NCBI GenBank assembly: GCA_012728535.1
Contig: JAAYEX010000277.1
Location: forward strand, 1 to 17,378
From: Clostridiaceae bacterium
GTDB taxonomy: Bacteria; Bacillota; Clostridia; Saccharofermentanales; DTU023
DNA length: 17,378 nt
Reading direction: 5' to 3'
The notes beneath the pieces were generated by a model, which saw only the letters and a program-made list of their open reading frames with translations, was not told the origin of the DNA and did no database searches. Of this stretch, positions 1 to 8,255 are shown in pieces. Positions within the stretch are counted from its first letter, which is position 1; each line of letters starts with the position of its first letter. The position numbers and the translations under genes were made by a program.

Positions 1-2495
1 CAAAAGAGCCTGCAGAGAAAAAGGCTCCCGTGGTGAGCAAAGAAGAAAAGAAAACAGTTGCTGAGAAAATAGTCAAAAAAGCAGAGAAGCCTGCGGCAAA
101 GAAAGAAGTTGCGGCAGCAAAAACCACTGCTGAAAAAACTCAAACTTTGGAGGACGCCAAAGAGGTGAAGCATTATGAAGAGGCAGCGCGCGTTGCAGAA
201 TTATCACGCCCGCTAACGCAACAAGTTAAGGAAGTTGAAGTGAAAACTCCAACTCCGCCGAGAAGAAAAGAAGCGGAAACACCCCCGGCTAAACCCAGAG
301 TCAGACCGCAGCAAGGCAGCTATGTCGGCAAAGATGCTGACCGGCCTGTGGCAGATCGTCGCCAATCACTGCCGGCAGATCATCGTCAGCCCCAACGTGG
401 GCGCAGCGCGCCGCAAGCAGACCGTAGTCAGCAGCAGGACAGACGCGCCGGTGACAGGTCAAGGCAGCCTGCCGGAAGAACGGATTCCGGACCTGCAGCC
501 AGAACTGCTCCCGATCGTGGCCGAGTTACACAGCAGCGGCCGGTTGTAGAAGCAGCCAAGCCGGAAGTGATCGAGAAAGATATTTCCCGCAAAACATATG
601 CGCAAAGACAAAAACAGCAAGATCGGGACAAGCATCGTGCAGACCGTGAACGCGATAAGCAGCGCGAGCGACAGGAGACTCTGGAACTTGAGCGTAAACA
701 ACGTCTTGAGGCCAAGGCTGAAAGAGAGCGCAGAGCTGCCCAGGTTCAAAAGGTTATCTTGCCTGAAATTCTGACCGTTAAGGAATTGGCAGAAGCTTTA
801 AAGAAAACCACAGCTGATGTCATTATGAAATTGATGGAACTTGGTGTGATGGCCACCATCAACCAGGAAGTTGACTTTGACACTGCAACAATTATTGCGG
901 GTGAATTTAATGTTGAAACGGAAAAATTAGTCGTAGTTTCAGAAGAGGATATTCTCTTTGATGACACTCCCGACAAGGAAGAGGATCTGGAAGCCAGACC
1001 GCCGGTTGTGGTGGTCATGGGCCACGTCGACCACGGTAAGACATCGATTCTGGACTATATCAGAAATACGACTGTTACTACGGGCGAAGCCGGAGGCATA
1101 ACCCAGCACATAGGTGCATACACTGTGGAGCTGCATGACCGCAAGATCACATTCCTGGATACTCCGGGACATGAGGCCTTCACAACCATGCGTGCACGGG
1201 GTGCCTTGGTAACTGATATTGCTGTCCTGGTGGTTGCCGCCGATGACGGCGTCATGCCACAGACCATAGAAGCTATCAACCACGCACGTGCTGCAAATAC
1301 TGAAATAATTGTGGCGATCAACAAAATCGACCGACCACAGGCAAATATAGATCGTGTCAAAACAGAACTGGCCCAGCACAATATTATGGATGCTGACTGG
1401 GGCGGAGAAAACAGTATTGTTCCTGTTTCCGCGCTAACCGGCGAAAACATGGATGAGTTGCTGGAGACGATCCTAATTACAGCTGACATTATGGAACTGA
1501 AGGCCAATCCACACCGTCAGGCTAAAGGCACGGTAATTGAAGCAGAGCTTGATGCCGGCAGAGGCCCGGTGGCGACCGTGTTAATCCAGCGCGGTACCTT
1601 GCATACCGGAGATGCGATTGTGGTCGGGTCTAATATGGGCCATGTCAGAATGATGCGTAACGACCGTGGAGAACAGGTTACTGAAGCCGGACCATCAATG
1701 CCGGTTGAGATACTTGGTCTCTCTGAAGTGCCTGAGGGCGGCGATATTCTCTATCAGGTTAAAGATGAGAAAGTGGCCAGAGCTCTGGCAGAGCGTCGTC
1801 AGGATGAGGACCGCGAATCAAGATTGCGCGCATCTTCCCACATGTCACTCGAGACTCTCTTCAGCAAAATGGACGAGGGTGTCAAGGTGGATCTTAATGT
1901 CATCGTCAAAGGTGATGTTAAGGGGTCAGTCGAGGCCGTTCGCCAGTCATTGGTAGGACTTTCCACCGACAAGATCCAGGTCCATGTCATACACAGCGCT
2001 ACAGGCGGAATAAATGAATCAGATATTCGTCTTGCTGAAGCAGCAGACGCAATTATTGTTGGCTTCAACGTCAGACCTTCTGCAGTTGCCCGTGGTCAGG
2101 CAACGGAAGCTGATGTGGAAATCAGGTTGTACAGTGTTATTTATGAGATGATTGAAGAGATCGAACACGCGATGAAGGGCATGCTTGCTCCTGAATATAA
2201 AGAGGTTGTTACTGCTCAGGCCGAGGTCCGTGAGATATTTAAGATTACCGGTGTTGGCACTGTTGCCGGCTCGTACATGACTTCAGGCAAAGCGCACCGC
2301 AACAATAAAGTCCGGGTGGTTCGTGACGGCGTGCTTATTTATGATGGTGAGCTGGCTTCGCTGAAACGCTTCAAGGATGACGTGCGCGAAGTATCTCAGG
2401 GCTATGAATTCGGAGCAGGTGTGGAACGCTTTAATGATATCAAAGTCGGTGATGAGCTTGAGTTCTACACCATGAAGGAGATTGAGAATGTCTAG
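1..2495 (+). CDS. infB: Translation initiation factor IF2, 5'-truncated by the window
   Basis: IF2 is the GTPase that brings initiator tRNA to the 30S subunit and promotes 50S joining. The reading frame is open from base 3 (a KEPAEKKAP run before the first possible GTG at 30), so the true start lies upstream and 830 codons are visible. In order (numbered from base 3): a Lys/Glu/Ala-rich disordered segment to about residue 95; an Arg/Gln/Asp-rich segment about 100-246; an IF2N-type domain about 253-310 (ILTVKELAEAL); the G domain with G1 GHVDHGKT at 340-347, G3 DTPGH at 386-390, G4 NKID at 440-443 and SAL as G5; then domains II-IV to the C-terminus. The AAGGAG ribosome binding site and start of rbfA lie inside its last codons, so the two are translationally coupled. 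All GTPase motifs are intact. Identification is firm; only the start is missing. Confidence 0.97.
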   Translation, partial: KEPAEKKAPVVSKEEKKTVAEKIVKKAEKPAAKKEVAAAKTTAEKTQTLEDAKEVKHYEEAARVAELSRPLTQQVKEVEVKTPTPPRRKEAETPPAKPRVRPQQGSYVGKDADRPVADRRQSLPADHRQPQRGRSAPQADRSQQQDRRAGDRSRQPAGRTDSGPAARTAPDRGRVTQQRPVVEAAKPEVIEKDISRKTYAQRQKQQDRDKHRADRERDKQRERQETLELERKQRLEAKAERERRAAQVQKVILPEILTVKELAEALKKTTADVIMKLMELGVMATINQEVDFDTATIIAGEFNVETEKLVVVSEEDILFDDTPDKEEDLEARPPVVVVMGHVDHGKTSILDYIRNTTVTTGEAGGITQHIGAYTVELHDRKITFLDTPGHEAFTTMRARGALVTDIAVLVVAADDGVMPQTIEAINHARAANTEIIVAINKIDRPQANIDRVKTELAQHNIMDADWGGENSIVPVSALTGENMDELLETILITADIMELKANPHRQAKGTVIEAELDAGRGPVATVLIQRGTLHTGDAIVVGSNMGHVRMMRNDRGEQVTEAGPSMPVEILGLSEVPEGGDILYQVKDEKVARALAERRQDEDRESRLRASSHMSLETLFSKMDEGVKVDLNVIVKGDVKGSVEAVRQSLVGLSTDKIQVHVIHSATGGINESDIRLAEAADAIIVGFNVRPSAVARGQATEADVEIRLYSVIYEMIEEIEHAMKGMLAPEYKEVVTAQAEVREIFKITGVGTVAGSYMTSGKAHRNNKVRVVRDGVLIYDGELASLKRFKDDVREVSQGYEFGAGVERFNDIKVGDELEFYTMKEIENV

Positions 2496-2883
2496 CAGAC
2501 GCAGCATGCAAACAGCTGACGAGGTGCGGCGCATTTTGTCTGAGACTTTGCGTAATAAGGTCAAGGATCCCGTGCTGGATGCGCGGGTGTCCTTTATTGA
2601 GGTGCGCATGAGCGGCGATCTGGCTAATGCAAATGTGTATTATAGCGTGCTAGGAGATGATGAAAAAAGAAAGGCCGTTAGCCTTAGCTTGAGCAAAGCT
2701 CACGGCTTTTTTCGCCGTGAACTGGGCCGAAAGCTGAACTCGCGTCTGACTCCACAGATTCATTTCATAGAGGACCGTACTATTGCCGAGGGCTTTGCCA
2801 TTGATCAACTGATCAATAAAGCGCTCGCAGATGATCAGGCCGGCCCGCAGGGAGACTCAGAAGATAACAGGGATCCAAGTTGA
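2488..2883 (+). CDS. rbfA: Ribosome-binding factor A
   Basis: RbfA is a small KH-fold protein that binds the 30S subunit and helps 16S rRNA 5'-end maturation, notably under cold stress. The product is 131 residues, slightly longer than the usual 110-125. The family pattern is clear: N-terminal helix (ADEVRRILSETL), a KDPVL motif, strand SFIEVRMSGDLANANVYYSV, helix with GFFRRELGRKL, then the TPQIHFIEDRT strand. The ATG at 2488 is chosen because AAGGAG sits at 2475-2480, 7 bases upstream; an in-frame TTG at 2482 is too close to that site. It overlaps the end of infB by 8 bases. The C-terminal tail (about 15 residues, polar and acidic) is beyond the conserved domain. Confidence 0.95.
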   Translation: MSSRRSMQTADEVRRILSETLRNKVKDPVLDARVSFIEVRMSGDLANANVYYSVLGDDEKRKAVSLSLSKAHGFFRRELGRKLNSRLTPQIHFIEDRTIAEGFAIDQLINKALADDQAGPQGDSEDNRDPS

Positions 2884-2897
2884 GAGATAAGGGATTA

Positions 2898-3944
2898 ATG
2901 AGCAGCTTAAATCAAGACAAAGACACAGTTGCAACAAGCATCAGTCATTTGGCCGGCTATTTATTTGACCAAAGTCGAAAAGAATCGTATATCGGAATTT
3001 TTCCGCACGCACGGGCTGACGCTGACGCTCTGGGTGCTGCCCTTTCATTAGCAATAGCCCTGCAAGACCTGGGTGCGGAAGTGGAAGTTGTTGCAGATGA
3101 GAAAGCAGCCCCTTCACTGGAGTTTCTTCCGGGAGTAGAGACCATTGTCTTGTATAGTGAAGAAGTGGCTGACCGGCAGTTTGATCTGGCAATAGCAGTT
3201 GATCTAAATACCCCCGACAGACTGGAGAACAGAGAGCAGTTATTTCTTCAGGCCTCACAGCATGCGATTGTTGATCATCATGTGCGCGATGAAGAGGATA
3301 AGGATAATGAACTTATCTATACCGGATCATCCTCAACCTGTGAGTTGATTTTTCGATTGATTTCAGCTCTCGAAGCATTGTCCTCAAAGAAGGTTTTTAA
3401 TGACGATATCGCCGTCTTGCTAATTTCCGGAATGATGACGGATACAGGACGTTTCAGCTATAGTAACACAACCCCGCGTGCACTCAGACAGGTAGCCTGG
3501 CTGCTCGAAGAGTTTAAGGTGGATCTTGCTTTTTTGACCCATGAATTGTTTGAGCGAACCACTGTGACACAATTGCAGATACGTGGAGATGTGCTGGCTT
3601 CGATGAAGCTGGCAGCCGGTGGGCGCATTCTCTACGCTTCAGTTCCCCGCGAAATGATGAATAAGCGCAAGGCTACAGATGATCACCTGGATTACCTTTC
3701 TTCAGATATGCGCGAAGCAGACGGAGTTGACGTTTCAATCTTGCTGCGCGAATCACCCGACTGCACGGAGATTCATGGCAGTGTTCGTTCCAACAGTTGT
3801 CTGGATGCAGCAGAATTTGCCCAGTTATTCGGTGGTGGCGGACACGTTCGTGCATCGGGCTTTACTATCGAGGGCATGAGTTTAAAAGAAGCTGAGACAG
3901 AGGTTTTAGCTCAGGCGGAACGAATGCTTGAGCAATGTTTGTAA
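2898..3944 (+). CDS. nrnA: DHH/DHHA1 phosphoesterase, NrnA-like (nanoRNase / pAp phosphatase)
   Basis: DHH-DHHA1 proteins of this type degrade 2-5 nt RNAs and, in several Firmicutes, dephosphorylate 3'-phosphoadenosine 5'-phosphate. Numbered from the ATG at 2898 (348 residues): the first metal-binding motif HARADADALG at 37-46; D102 in AVDLNTPDRL, the expected second motif position; the diagnostic DHH at 126-128; MTDTGRFSYSNTT in the fourth motif; and the DHHA1 substrate-binding GGGGH at 312-316. All expected catalytic residues are present. It lies between rbfA and truB, a common place for nrnA in Firmicutes. The start is uncertain: the ATG at 2898 has AAGGGA very close (3-4 bases), while a TTG at 2880, overlapping the rbfA stop, has AGGGA 6 bases upstream and would add six residues. 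Related DHH proteins act on pApA; specificity cannot be read here. Confidence 0.92.
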   Translation: MSSLNQDKDTVATSISHLAGYLFDQSRKESYIGIFPHARADADALGAALSLAIALQDLGAEVEVVADEKAAPSLEFLPGVETIVLYSEEVADRQFDLAIAVDLNTPDRLENREQLFLQASQHAIVDHHVRDEEDKDNELIYTGSSSTCELIFRLISALEALSSKKVFNDDIAVLLISGMMTDTGRFSYSNTTPRALRQVAWLLEEFKVDLAFLTHELFERTTVTQLQIRGDVLASMKLAAGGRILYASVPREMMNKRKATDDHLDYLSSDMREADGVDVSILLRESPDCTEIHGSVRSNSCLDAAEFAQLFGGGGHVRASGFTIEGMSLKEAETEVLAQAERMLEQCL

Positions 3945-3951
3945 ATTGGCT

Positions 3952-4947
3952 ATGGTAGACGATCAGGGGATCATTCTCATCAACAAAGACAGTGATATAA
4001 GTTCAGCTGCAGTTGTCGCGCAAGTGCGGCGGCTTTTGGGCATGAAACGGGTTGGTCACTGCGGTACGCTGGACCCATTTGCTACAGGGGTTTTGCCTGT
4101 TGTTTTCGGTCGTGCCACTGCGGCAGTACCGTATATGAGTGAGTATGACAAAGAATACCGCTGCCGGATTCAACTTGGAAGCAGCACGGATACCATGGAC
4201 CGTGAAGGTGAGATAATCGCACAGGTTGCTGAGGATTTCGATGCTTCAAAACTGGAAGACTGCTCCTATATTGAGCAGCTGCTGAACTCTTTCCTTGGTG
4301 AGATTAAACAGCAGGCTCCGCTTTATTCAGCAGTCAAGGTGGCGGGAAAACCACTCTACAAATATGCCCGGCAGGGGGAAGAAGTCGAGCGTCCCTGGCG
4401 CACAGTCACTGTACACGCGATCAAACTCCTGGACATTTATCACAGAGAAGGTTTTGAACTGCCGTGCCTGGATGTTCTTTTCTCAACTTCAAAAGGCACC
4501 TATATCCGATCTCTTGCTGACTCAATCGGTGAAAAATTGGGCTGCTATGCTCATGCTGCAGAGCTTGAACGTACTGCCTGTGGCCCTTTTGCTTTGGATC
4601 AGGCGGTGAAAACAACTGATTTGTTCGATCGCTTTGAAAAATTGGAGCGAGATTCAAAAGTATTTTTGTCGACAATTATTGATGAGGGGATTGTCAAAGC
4701 AACTTTATCGGCATTCGCCGGTTTTCCCACACAAGCAGTTGGGCTCAGCGATGCGGTCAAACTGACCCATGGACAGGAAATAAGAATTTTGCCCGATAAC
4801 ATTTCAGTTGATACGATCACATTTACATATAATAGTATTTTGCTTGCAGTTGCCGGTGTAAACCGGGGGCTGGCAAAGGTTAAGCGCGTCTTTATAGACA
4901 GTTCTGCTGAATTTCTCAGGGAAGGTAGTATAGATGAAGATATGTAA
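3952..4947 (+). CDS. truB: tRNA pseudouridine-55 synthase
   Basis: TruB makes pseudouridine 55 in the T-loop of tRNAs. The product is 331 residues from the ATG at 3952. The N-terminal strand GIILINK is typical, and the catalytic motif GHCGTLDPFATGVLPV carries the nucleophilic aspartate at D41. Further family patterns are YDKEYRCRIQLGSSTDTMD, QQAPLYSAVKVAGKPLYKYAR, and FSTSKGTYIRSLADSIG. The C-terminal part after about residue 245 resembles a diverged PUA-like RNA-binding domain. The stretch after INK reads DSDISSAAVV rather than the usual KP-G-TS pattern. The ATG fits the family N-terminus but has no clear ribosome binding site; a TTG at 3928, overlapping nrnA, has AGGCGGA 8 bases upstream and would add eight residues. 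It overlaps ribF by 14 bases. Confidence 0.95.
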   Translation: MVDDQGIILINKDSDISSAAVVAQVRRLLGMKRVGHCGTLDPFATGVLPVVFGRATAAVPYMSEYDKEYRCRIQLGSSTDTMDREGEIIAQVAEDFDASKLEDCSYIEQLLNSFLGEIKQQAPLYSAVKVAGKPLYKYARQGEEVERPWRTVTVHAIKLLDIYHREGFELPCLDVLFSTSKGTYIRSLADSIGEKLGCYAHAAELERTACGPFALDQAVKTTDLFDRFEKLERDSKVFLSTIIDEGIVKATLSAFAGFPTQAVGLSDAVKLTHGQEIRILPDNISVDTITFTYNSILLAVAGVNRGLAKVKRVFIDSSAEFLREGSIDEDM

Positions 4948-5857
4948 GCCTCTGGAACTAATAGGATCTGATCAGGAGCGGGGTATTGCTCTGGGAGTTT
5001 TTGATGGACTGCATCTGGGTCATCGGCATATTTTGCAGGAACTGATGCTTGTCTGCGAACAAAGGTCCTTGCGACCTGCGGTTTTTACTTTCACTTCTCC
5101 TTTTGGTCCCGAAGAAAACCGGCGTCTGATTGAGATTGAAGAAAAATACGCCGTACTGGAGGCAATAGGAATTGAGGACGTCTTTGTTGCTGACATGACT
5201 GACGATTTCAGAAGTATCAGTGCACTTGAATTCTTACAGGATATCTTGCAAATGAAACTGAATGTCAAGACTATTGTTGTAGGAGAAGATGCACGCTTCG
5301 GGGCAGGTGCCCAGGGTGATATCGATTTTCTGGCTGACTATGCAAACAAATCGGATCTGACTTATAAGGTCAGCAGTGATGTACTCTACCGTGGAGAGAA
5401 GATCTCCAGCTCCAGAATCAGAAATTGCCTTGCACAGGGCGAGCTGGAGGCGGTCACGGCAATGCTGACACAGCCATATAAGCTCAGAGGAGTAGTGGAG
5501 CATGGCCGTGGTATCGGTTCGCGTCTGGGCTTCCCGACAGCAAATTTTACATATCCTCCTAAACGCGCACGCCTGCACAAGGGAGTTTATGCCACTGTTG
5601 CGTATTGCACTGCTGGAACTTTTTACGCCATCAGCAATGTGGGTGTATCTCCCACCATTGAAGAAGATACACCTCTTAGGGTTGAAACATATCTTTATGA
5701 TTTTGAAGGATCATTATACGGAGAGATAATCGAAGTAGAATTTCTCTCATTAATCAGACCTGAACTGCGTTTTGATTCAGTGGAAGACTTAATAAGGGCA
5801 GTGAAAGAGGATCTGGAAAATGTGTCAAAATGGCACCGTTCGCATATGGTAAAATGA
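4934..5857 (+). CDS. ribF: Bifunctional riboflavin kinase / FAD synthetase
   Basis: RibF phosphorylates riboflavin to FMN and adenylylates FMN to FAD. The 307-residue length matches bacterial RibF. The N-terminal FAD synthetase domain has GVFDGLHLGH at 21-30, the nucleotidyltransferase signature, and SSSRIR at 158-163. The C-terminal riboflavin kinase domain has GFPTAN at 199-204, followed by GVYAT, NVGVSPTI and the VETYLYDFEGSLYG stretch. Both domains look intact. The ATG at 4934 follows AGGGAAGG (4918-4925) by 8 bases and lies inside the end of truB, suggesting coupled translation. The rpsO gene that often follows ribF in Firmicutes is not here; lgt follows after 18 bases. Confidence 0.96.
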   Translation: MKICKPLELIGSDQERGIALGVFDGLHLGHRHILQELMLVCEQRSLRPAVFTFTSPFGPEENRRLIEIEEKYAVLEAIGIEDVFVADMTDDFRSISALEFLQDILQMKLNVKTIVVGEDARFGAGAQGDIDFLADYANKSDLTYKVSSDVLYRGEKISSSRIRNCLAQGELEAVTAMLTQPYKLRGVVEHGRGIGSRLGFPTANFTYPPKRARLHKGVYATVAYCTAGTFYAISNVGVSPTIEEDTPLRVETYLYDFEGSLYGEIIEVEFLSLIRPELRFDSVEDLIRAVKEDLENVSKWHRSHMVK

Positions 5858-5875
5858 TCGCCAGGAGGATTGCCT

Positions 5876-6931
5876 ATGAATAGTACTGCGGATTATACTG
5901 TGAGTTTCCCGGGATTAGGTATTAATAATCTTGGAATAAATAGGGTAATTTTTCAATTTAGCCTTTTTGGGCGTGATATAGCGATTTACTGGTATGGCCT
6001 GCTTATAGCGCTGGCTTTTTTGCTGGCTTTGCTTTTAGCAATCAGGCAAGCAAAAAAACACGATCTGAAAAGCGATGACATTGTTGATTTTTTTCTGATC
6101 CTGATTCCTGCAGCAATTATTGGCGCCAGACTCTATTATGTCGCCTTTGAATGGTCTCAGTTCTCTTCAGACTGGCGCAAGATTTTTGACTTGCGTTCGG
6201 GTGGTCTGGCTTTTTACGGCGGAGTGATCGGAGCCATTATCGGAATTTGGCTCATGGCAATGCATAAGCGGATTCGTTTGTCCAAAGTCCTTGATTATTT
6301 GGCTGTCTATTTACCTCTGGGCCATGCTATCGGTCGCTGGGGAAACTTTTTTAATCAGGAGGCCTTCGGCACAAATACTGACTTGCCCTGGGGTATGATA
6401 AGCAACGGCACCGCCAGTTATTTGAGCCAACTGAACCCGGATTTAGCTAATCCCATCGTGGGTCTGGATCCTGCCTTGCCGGTTCATCCCACTTTCTTTT
6501 ATGAATTTGCGGCGAATATCCTGATTTTTGTTATTTTGATTTTTGTGCGCCGTCGCGCCAAACAACCTATGAGCACATTAGCCGGCTATTTTGTTCTTTA
6601 CGGGGTCGTACGTTTTTTTGTCGAAGGCATCCGCACAGATTCACTTTACACAGGAGCGGACATCCGCATTTCTCAGTTGCTGTCGGCAGCCATGGTGGTC
6701 TTTGGCCTACTGGTGCTTTTGAATAATATTCTGCGCAACAATTCACGCAAGAAAGCTCTGGCCGGAATCACGCTTAGCGATGAGCAGGAAGCAAAAATCT
6801 TGCGGGTAGCGATGGTGGAAGACGCCGCGGATGATGACGCAGAGGATCAAAGCATTGAAAGTGCAGGAACTGAAGCAGAGGAAGAGCACGATGCAGACTC
6901 AAGTGATGAAGACCCGGAGGAGAATGCCTGA
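5876..6931 (+). CDS. lgt: Prolipoprotein diacylglyceryl transferase
   Basis: Lgt is an integral membrane enzyme that transfers diacylglycerol from phosphatidylglycerol to the lipobox cysteine of prelipoproteins, the first step of lipoprotein maturation. The ATG at 5876 is preceded by a perfect AGGAGG at 5863-5868 with 7-base spacing; the product has 351 residues. The family signature GRWGNFFNQEAFG is at 153-165 and includes the conserved Arg and Asn. LAFYGGVIGAIIG, HPTFFYE and RFFVEGIRTDSL are also family patterns, and about seven hydrophobic segments are visible. Residues from about 315 to 351 form a strongly acidic, Asp/Glu/Ser-rich tail beyond the catalytic core, which is unusual for Lgt. 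It follows ribF by 18 bases and precedes rodA by 14. Confidence 0.96.
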   Translation: MNSTADYTVSFPGLGINNLGINRVIFQFSLFGRDIAIYWYGLLIALAFLLALLLAIRQAKKHDLKSDDIVDFFLILIPAAIIGARLYYVAFEWSQFSSDWRKIFDLRSGGLAFYGGVIGAIIGIWLMAMHKRIRLSKVLDYLAVYLPLGHAIGRWGNFFNQEAFGTNTDLPWGMISNGTASYLSQLNPDLANPIVGLDPALPVHPTFFYEFAANILIFVILIFVRRRAKQPMSTLAGYFVLYGVVRFFVEGIRTDSLYTGADIRISQLLSAAMVVFGLLVLLNNILRNNSRKKALAGITLSDEQEAKILRVAMVEDAADDDAEDQSIESAGTEAEEEHDADSSDEDPEENA

Positions 6932-6945
6932 TCCGCATTCCCAAT

Positions 6946-8091
6946 ATGCATAAGAATACTAATAACAAAATTTCCCGCGTAGACAGATTTTTCAGGCTTC
7001 TCGATTACAGAATGCTGGTGCCTGTAGCTGTTCTCGTTATAATCGGACTGGTTGTGCTTAACACTGTTCTCAAATCCGGTTATGGCGCGGTTATTTTTGA
7101 CTATCCCAATAACTATTATAAGCAAGTCGCCTTAGTGTTGATCGGACTTTTGGCCGCTTTCATAATTTGTCTTTTTGAAAAACCGACTCTGAGCTTGATT
7201 GGTGCTTTGATCTACGGGCTCAGCATCATTCTACTGATTTATATTAAAATTGATGGCTATCGTCCTGTCGCAGGAGCAGACAGCTGGCTTTATGTTCCAC
7301 TGGTAGGTTCTTTCCAGCCATCTGAATTAGCGAAAATCGGCGTGGCTCTGGTGACAGGGCCGGTTTTCGGACAGATAAAAGAAGGGTCGGTTTCTGCAAC
7401 GAAAGGTTTTGCTAAAATAGCTGTGCTTTACGCAATACCTTTTCTACTGGTTATAACTGAGGTGGACCTTGGAACATCCATGGTTATTCTCTTCATGTTT
7501 CTGTCCACAATCTTTGTCTGGGGAATCAAGTGGCGTTATATTTTTGCATCACTGGCAGGAATTACGGTGGTAGCAGTGCCGTTACTCTGGCAGTTTTTCC
7601 TCAGCGGAGACCAGAAAAACCGTATTCTGACTTTCTTTTTCAGAGGACACGACCAGGCAGCTTCCTACCAGATCAACCAGTCAATAGCAGCCGTTGCATC
7701 GGGTGGAATCGCAGGCAATACCAGCGGCCAGTACGTCAATGTTCCGGTAAAGGAATCTGATTTCATCTTTCCCGCTATTTCCGAACAGCTAGGTCTGATC
7801 GGTTCAGCACTCGTTATTATAGTAGCTGCGTATTTTATCATCTATACTCTAAAGCGGGCATCGCAAATTGAAAAACAGTCATATGCCAGTGCCTATGTTA
7901 TGGTCGCGTTGATTGCATCCATTGCTTTTCACTACATTGAAAACATCGGCATGACAATCGGCCTCCTGCCGATCACCGGCATACCTTTACCCTTTATCAG
8001 CTATGGAGGTTCTTCCATGATTGCAAACTTTGTCTTACTGGGTGTACTTCTTAATATTTCCATGGACTTCAAATTGAGTACGCTTAATTAG
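6946..8091 (+). CDS. rodA: SEDS-family peptidoglycan glycosyltransferase, RodA type
   Basis: SEDS proteins polymerise lipid II into glycan strands; RodA works with a class B PBP in the elongasome. The 381-residue product has about ten membrane segments. Key family features are FQPSE at 123-127, DLGTS after LVITEV, the large extracellular loop with ESDFIFPAISEQLG (D272, matching the catalytically essential Asp of the family), and PLPFISYGGSS at 347-357. RodA rather than FtsW is inferred because a second SEDS gene sits in the dcw cluster and because of the short N-terminus. The ATG at 6946 lacks a ribosome binding site at normal distance: GGAGGAG at 6916-6922 lies 23 bases upstream, so the start may be coupled to lgt termination or be non-ATG (CTG at 6928). 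A terminator follows 25 bases after the stop. Confidence 0.9.
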   Translation: MHKNTNNKISRVDRFFRLLDYRMLVPVAVLVIIGLVVLNTVLKSGYGAVIFDYPNNYYKQVALVLIGLLAAFIICLFEKPTLSLIGALIYGLSIILLIYIKIDGYRPVAGADSWLYVPLVGSFQPSELAKIGVALVTGPVFGQIKEGSVSATKGFAKIAVLYAIPFLLVITEVDLGTSMVILFMFLSTIFVWGIKWRYIFASLAGITVVAVPLLWQFFLSGDQKNRILTFFFRGHDQAASYQINQSIAAVASGGIAGNTSGQYVNVPVKESDFIFPAISEQLGLIGSALVIIVAAYFIIYTLKRASQIEKQSYASAYVMVALIASIAFHYIENIGMTIGLLPITGIPLPFISYGGSSMIANFVLLGVLLNISMDFKLSTLN

Positions 8092-8116
8092 CTTATTTTC
8101 TAATTCACGGCTATAG

Positions 8117-8143
8117 AAACCGCCTCCTTGAGGTGGTTTTTTT
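8117..8143 (+). terminator. Intrinsic terminator after rodA
   Basis: The 9-bp stem AAACCGCCT (8117-8125) pairs with AGGTGGTTT (8131-8139) with one G-T wobble and a 5-base loop, and continues into a T-run (8137-8143). It lies 25 bases after the rodA stop and before the mraZ promoter, so it most likely ends the infB-to-rodA transcript. Confidence 0.9.
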
Positions 8144-8158
8144 ATTTTATTTAATGAA

Positions 8159-8188
8159 GTGAAAGACCTCTTTTATTGTCTGTTTCAC
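8159..8188. repeat. Imperfect inverted repeat upstream of the mraZ promoter
   Basis: GTGAAAGAC (8159-8167) is complementary to GTC plus TTTCAC (8178-8180 and 8183-8188), with a 2-base bulge and a 10-base loop. No T-run follows on the plus strand, so it is not a second standard terminator. It could be a protein-binding dyad or chance; the role is unknown. Confidence 0.35.
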
Positions 8189-8255
8189 AAAAACTAGTCC
8201 AAATGTAATAGAATTTTGTCACTGTGGGGAGAATTATGTCATTTTGTGGCTATAC

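Noticed and set aside
322..549. Plus-strand 75-codon frame inside infB
   Set aside because: It is a shadow of the low-complexity, GC-rich infB segment in another frame.
939..1507. Long minus-strand open frames inside infB (up to 150 codons)
   Set aside because: They are antisense to strongly conserved IF2 G-domain coding sequence, overlap each other and show no recognisable domain or ribosome binding site.
8184..8214. A second promoter (TTCACA with TAATAG or TAGAAT) upstream of the main mraZ promoter
   Set aside because: The -35 match is poor and the spacing is off for the better -10; the downstream TTGACA/TAGAAT pair is far stronger.
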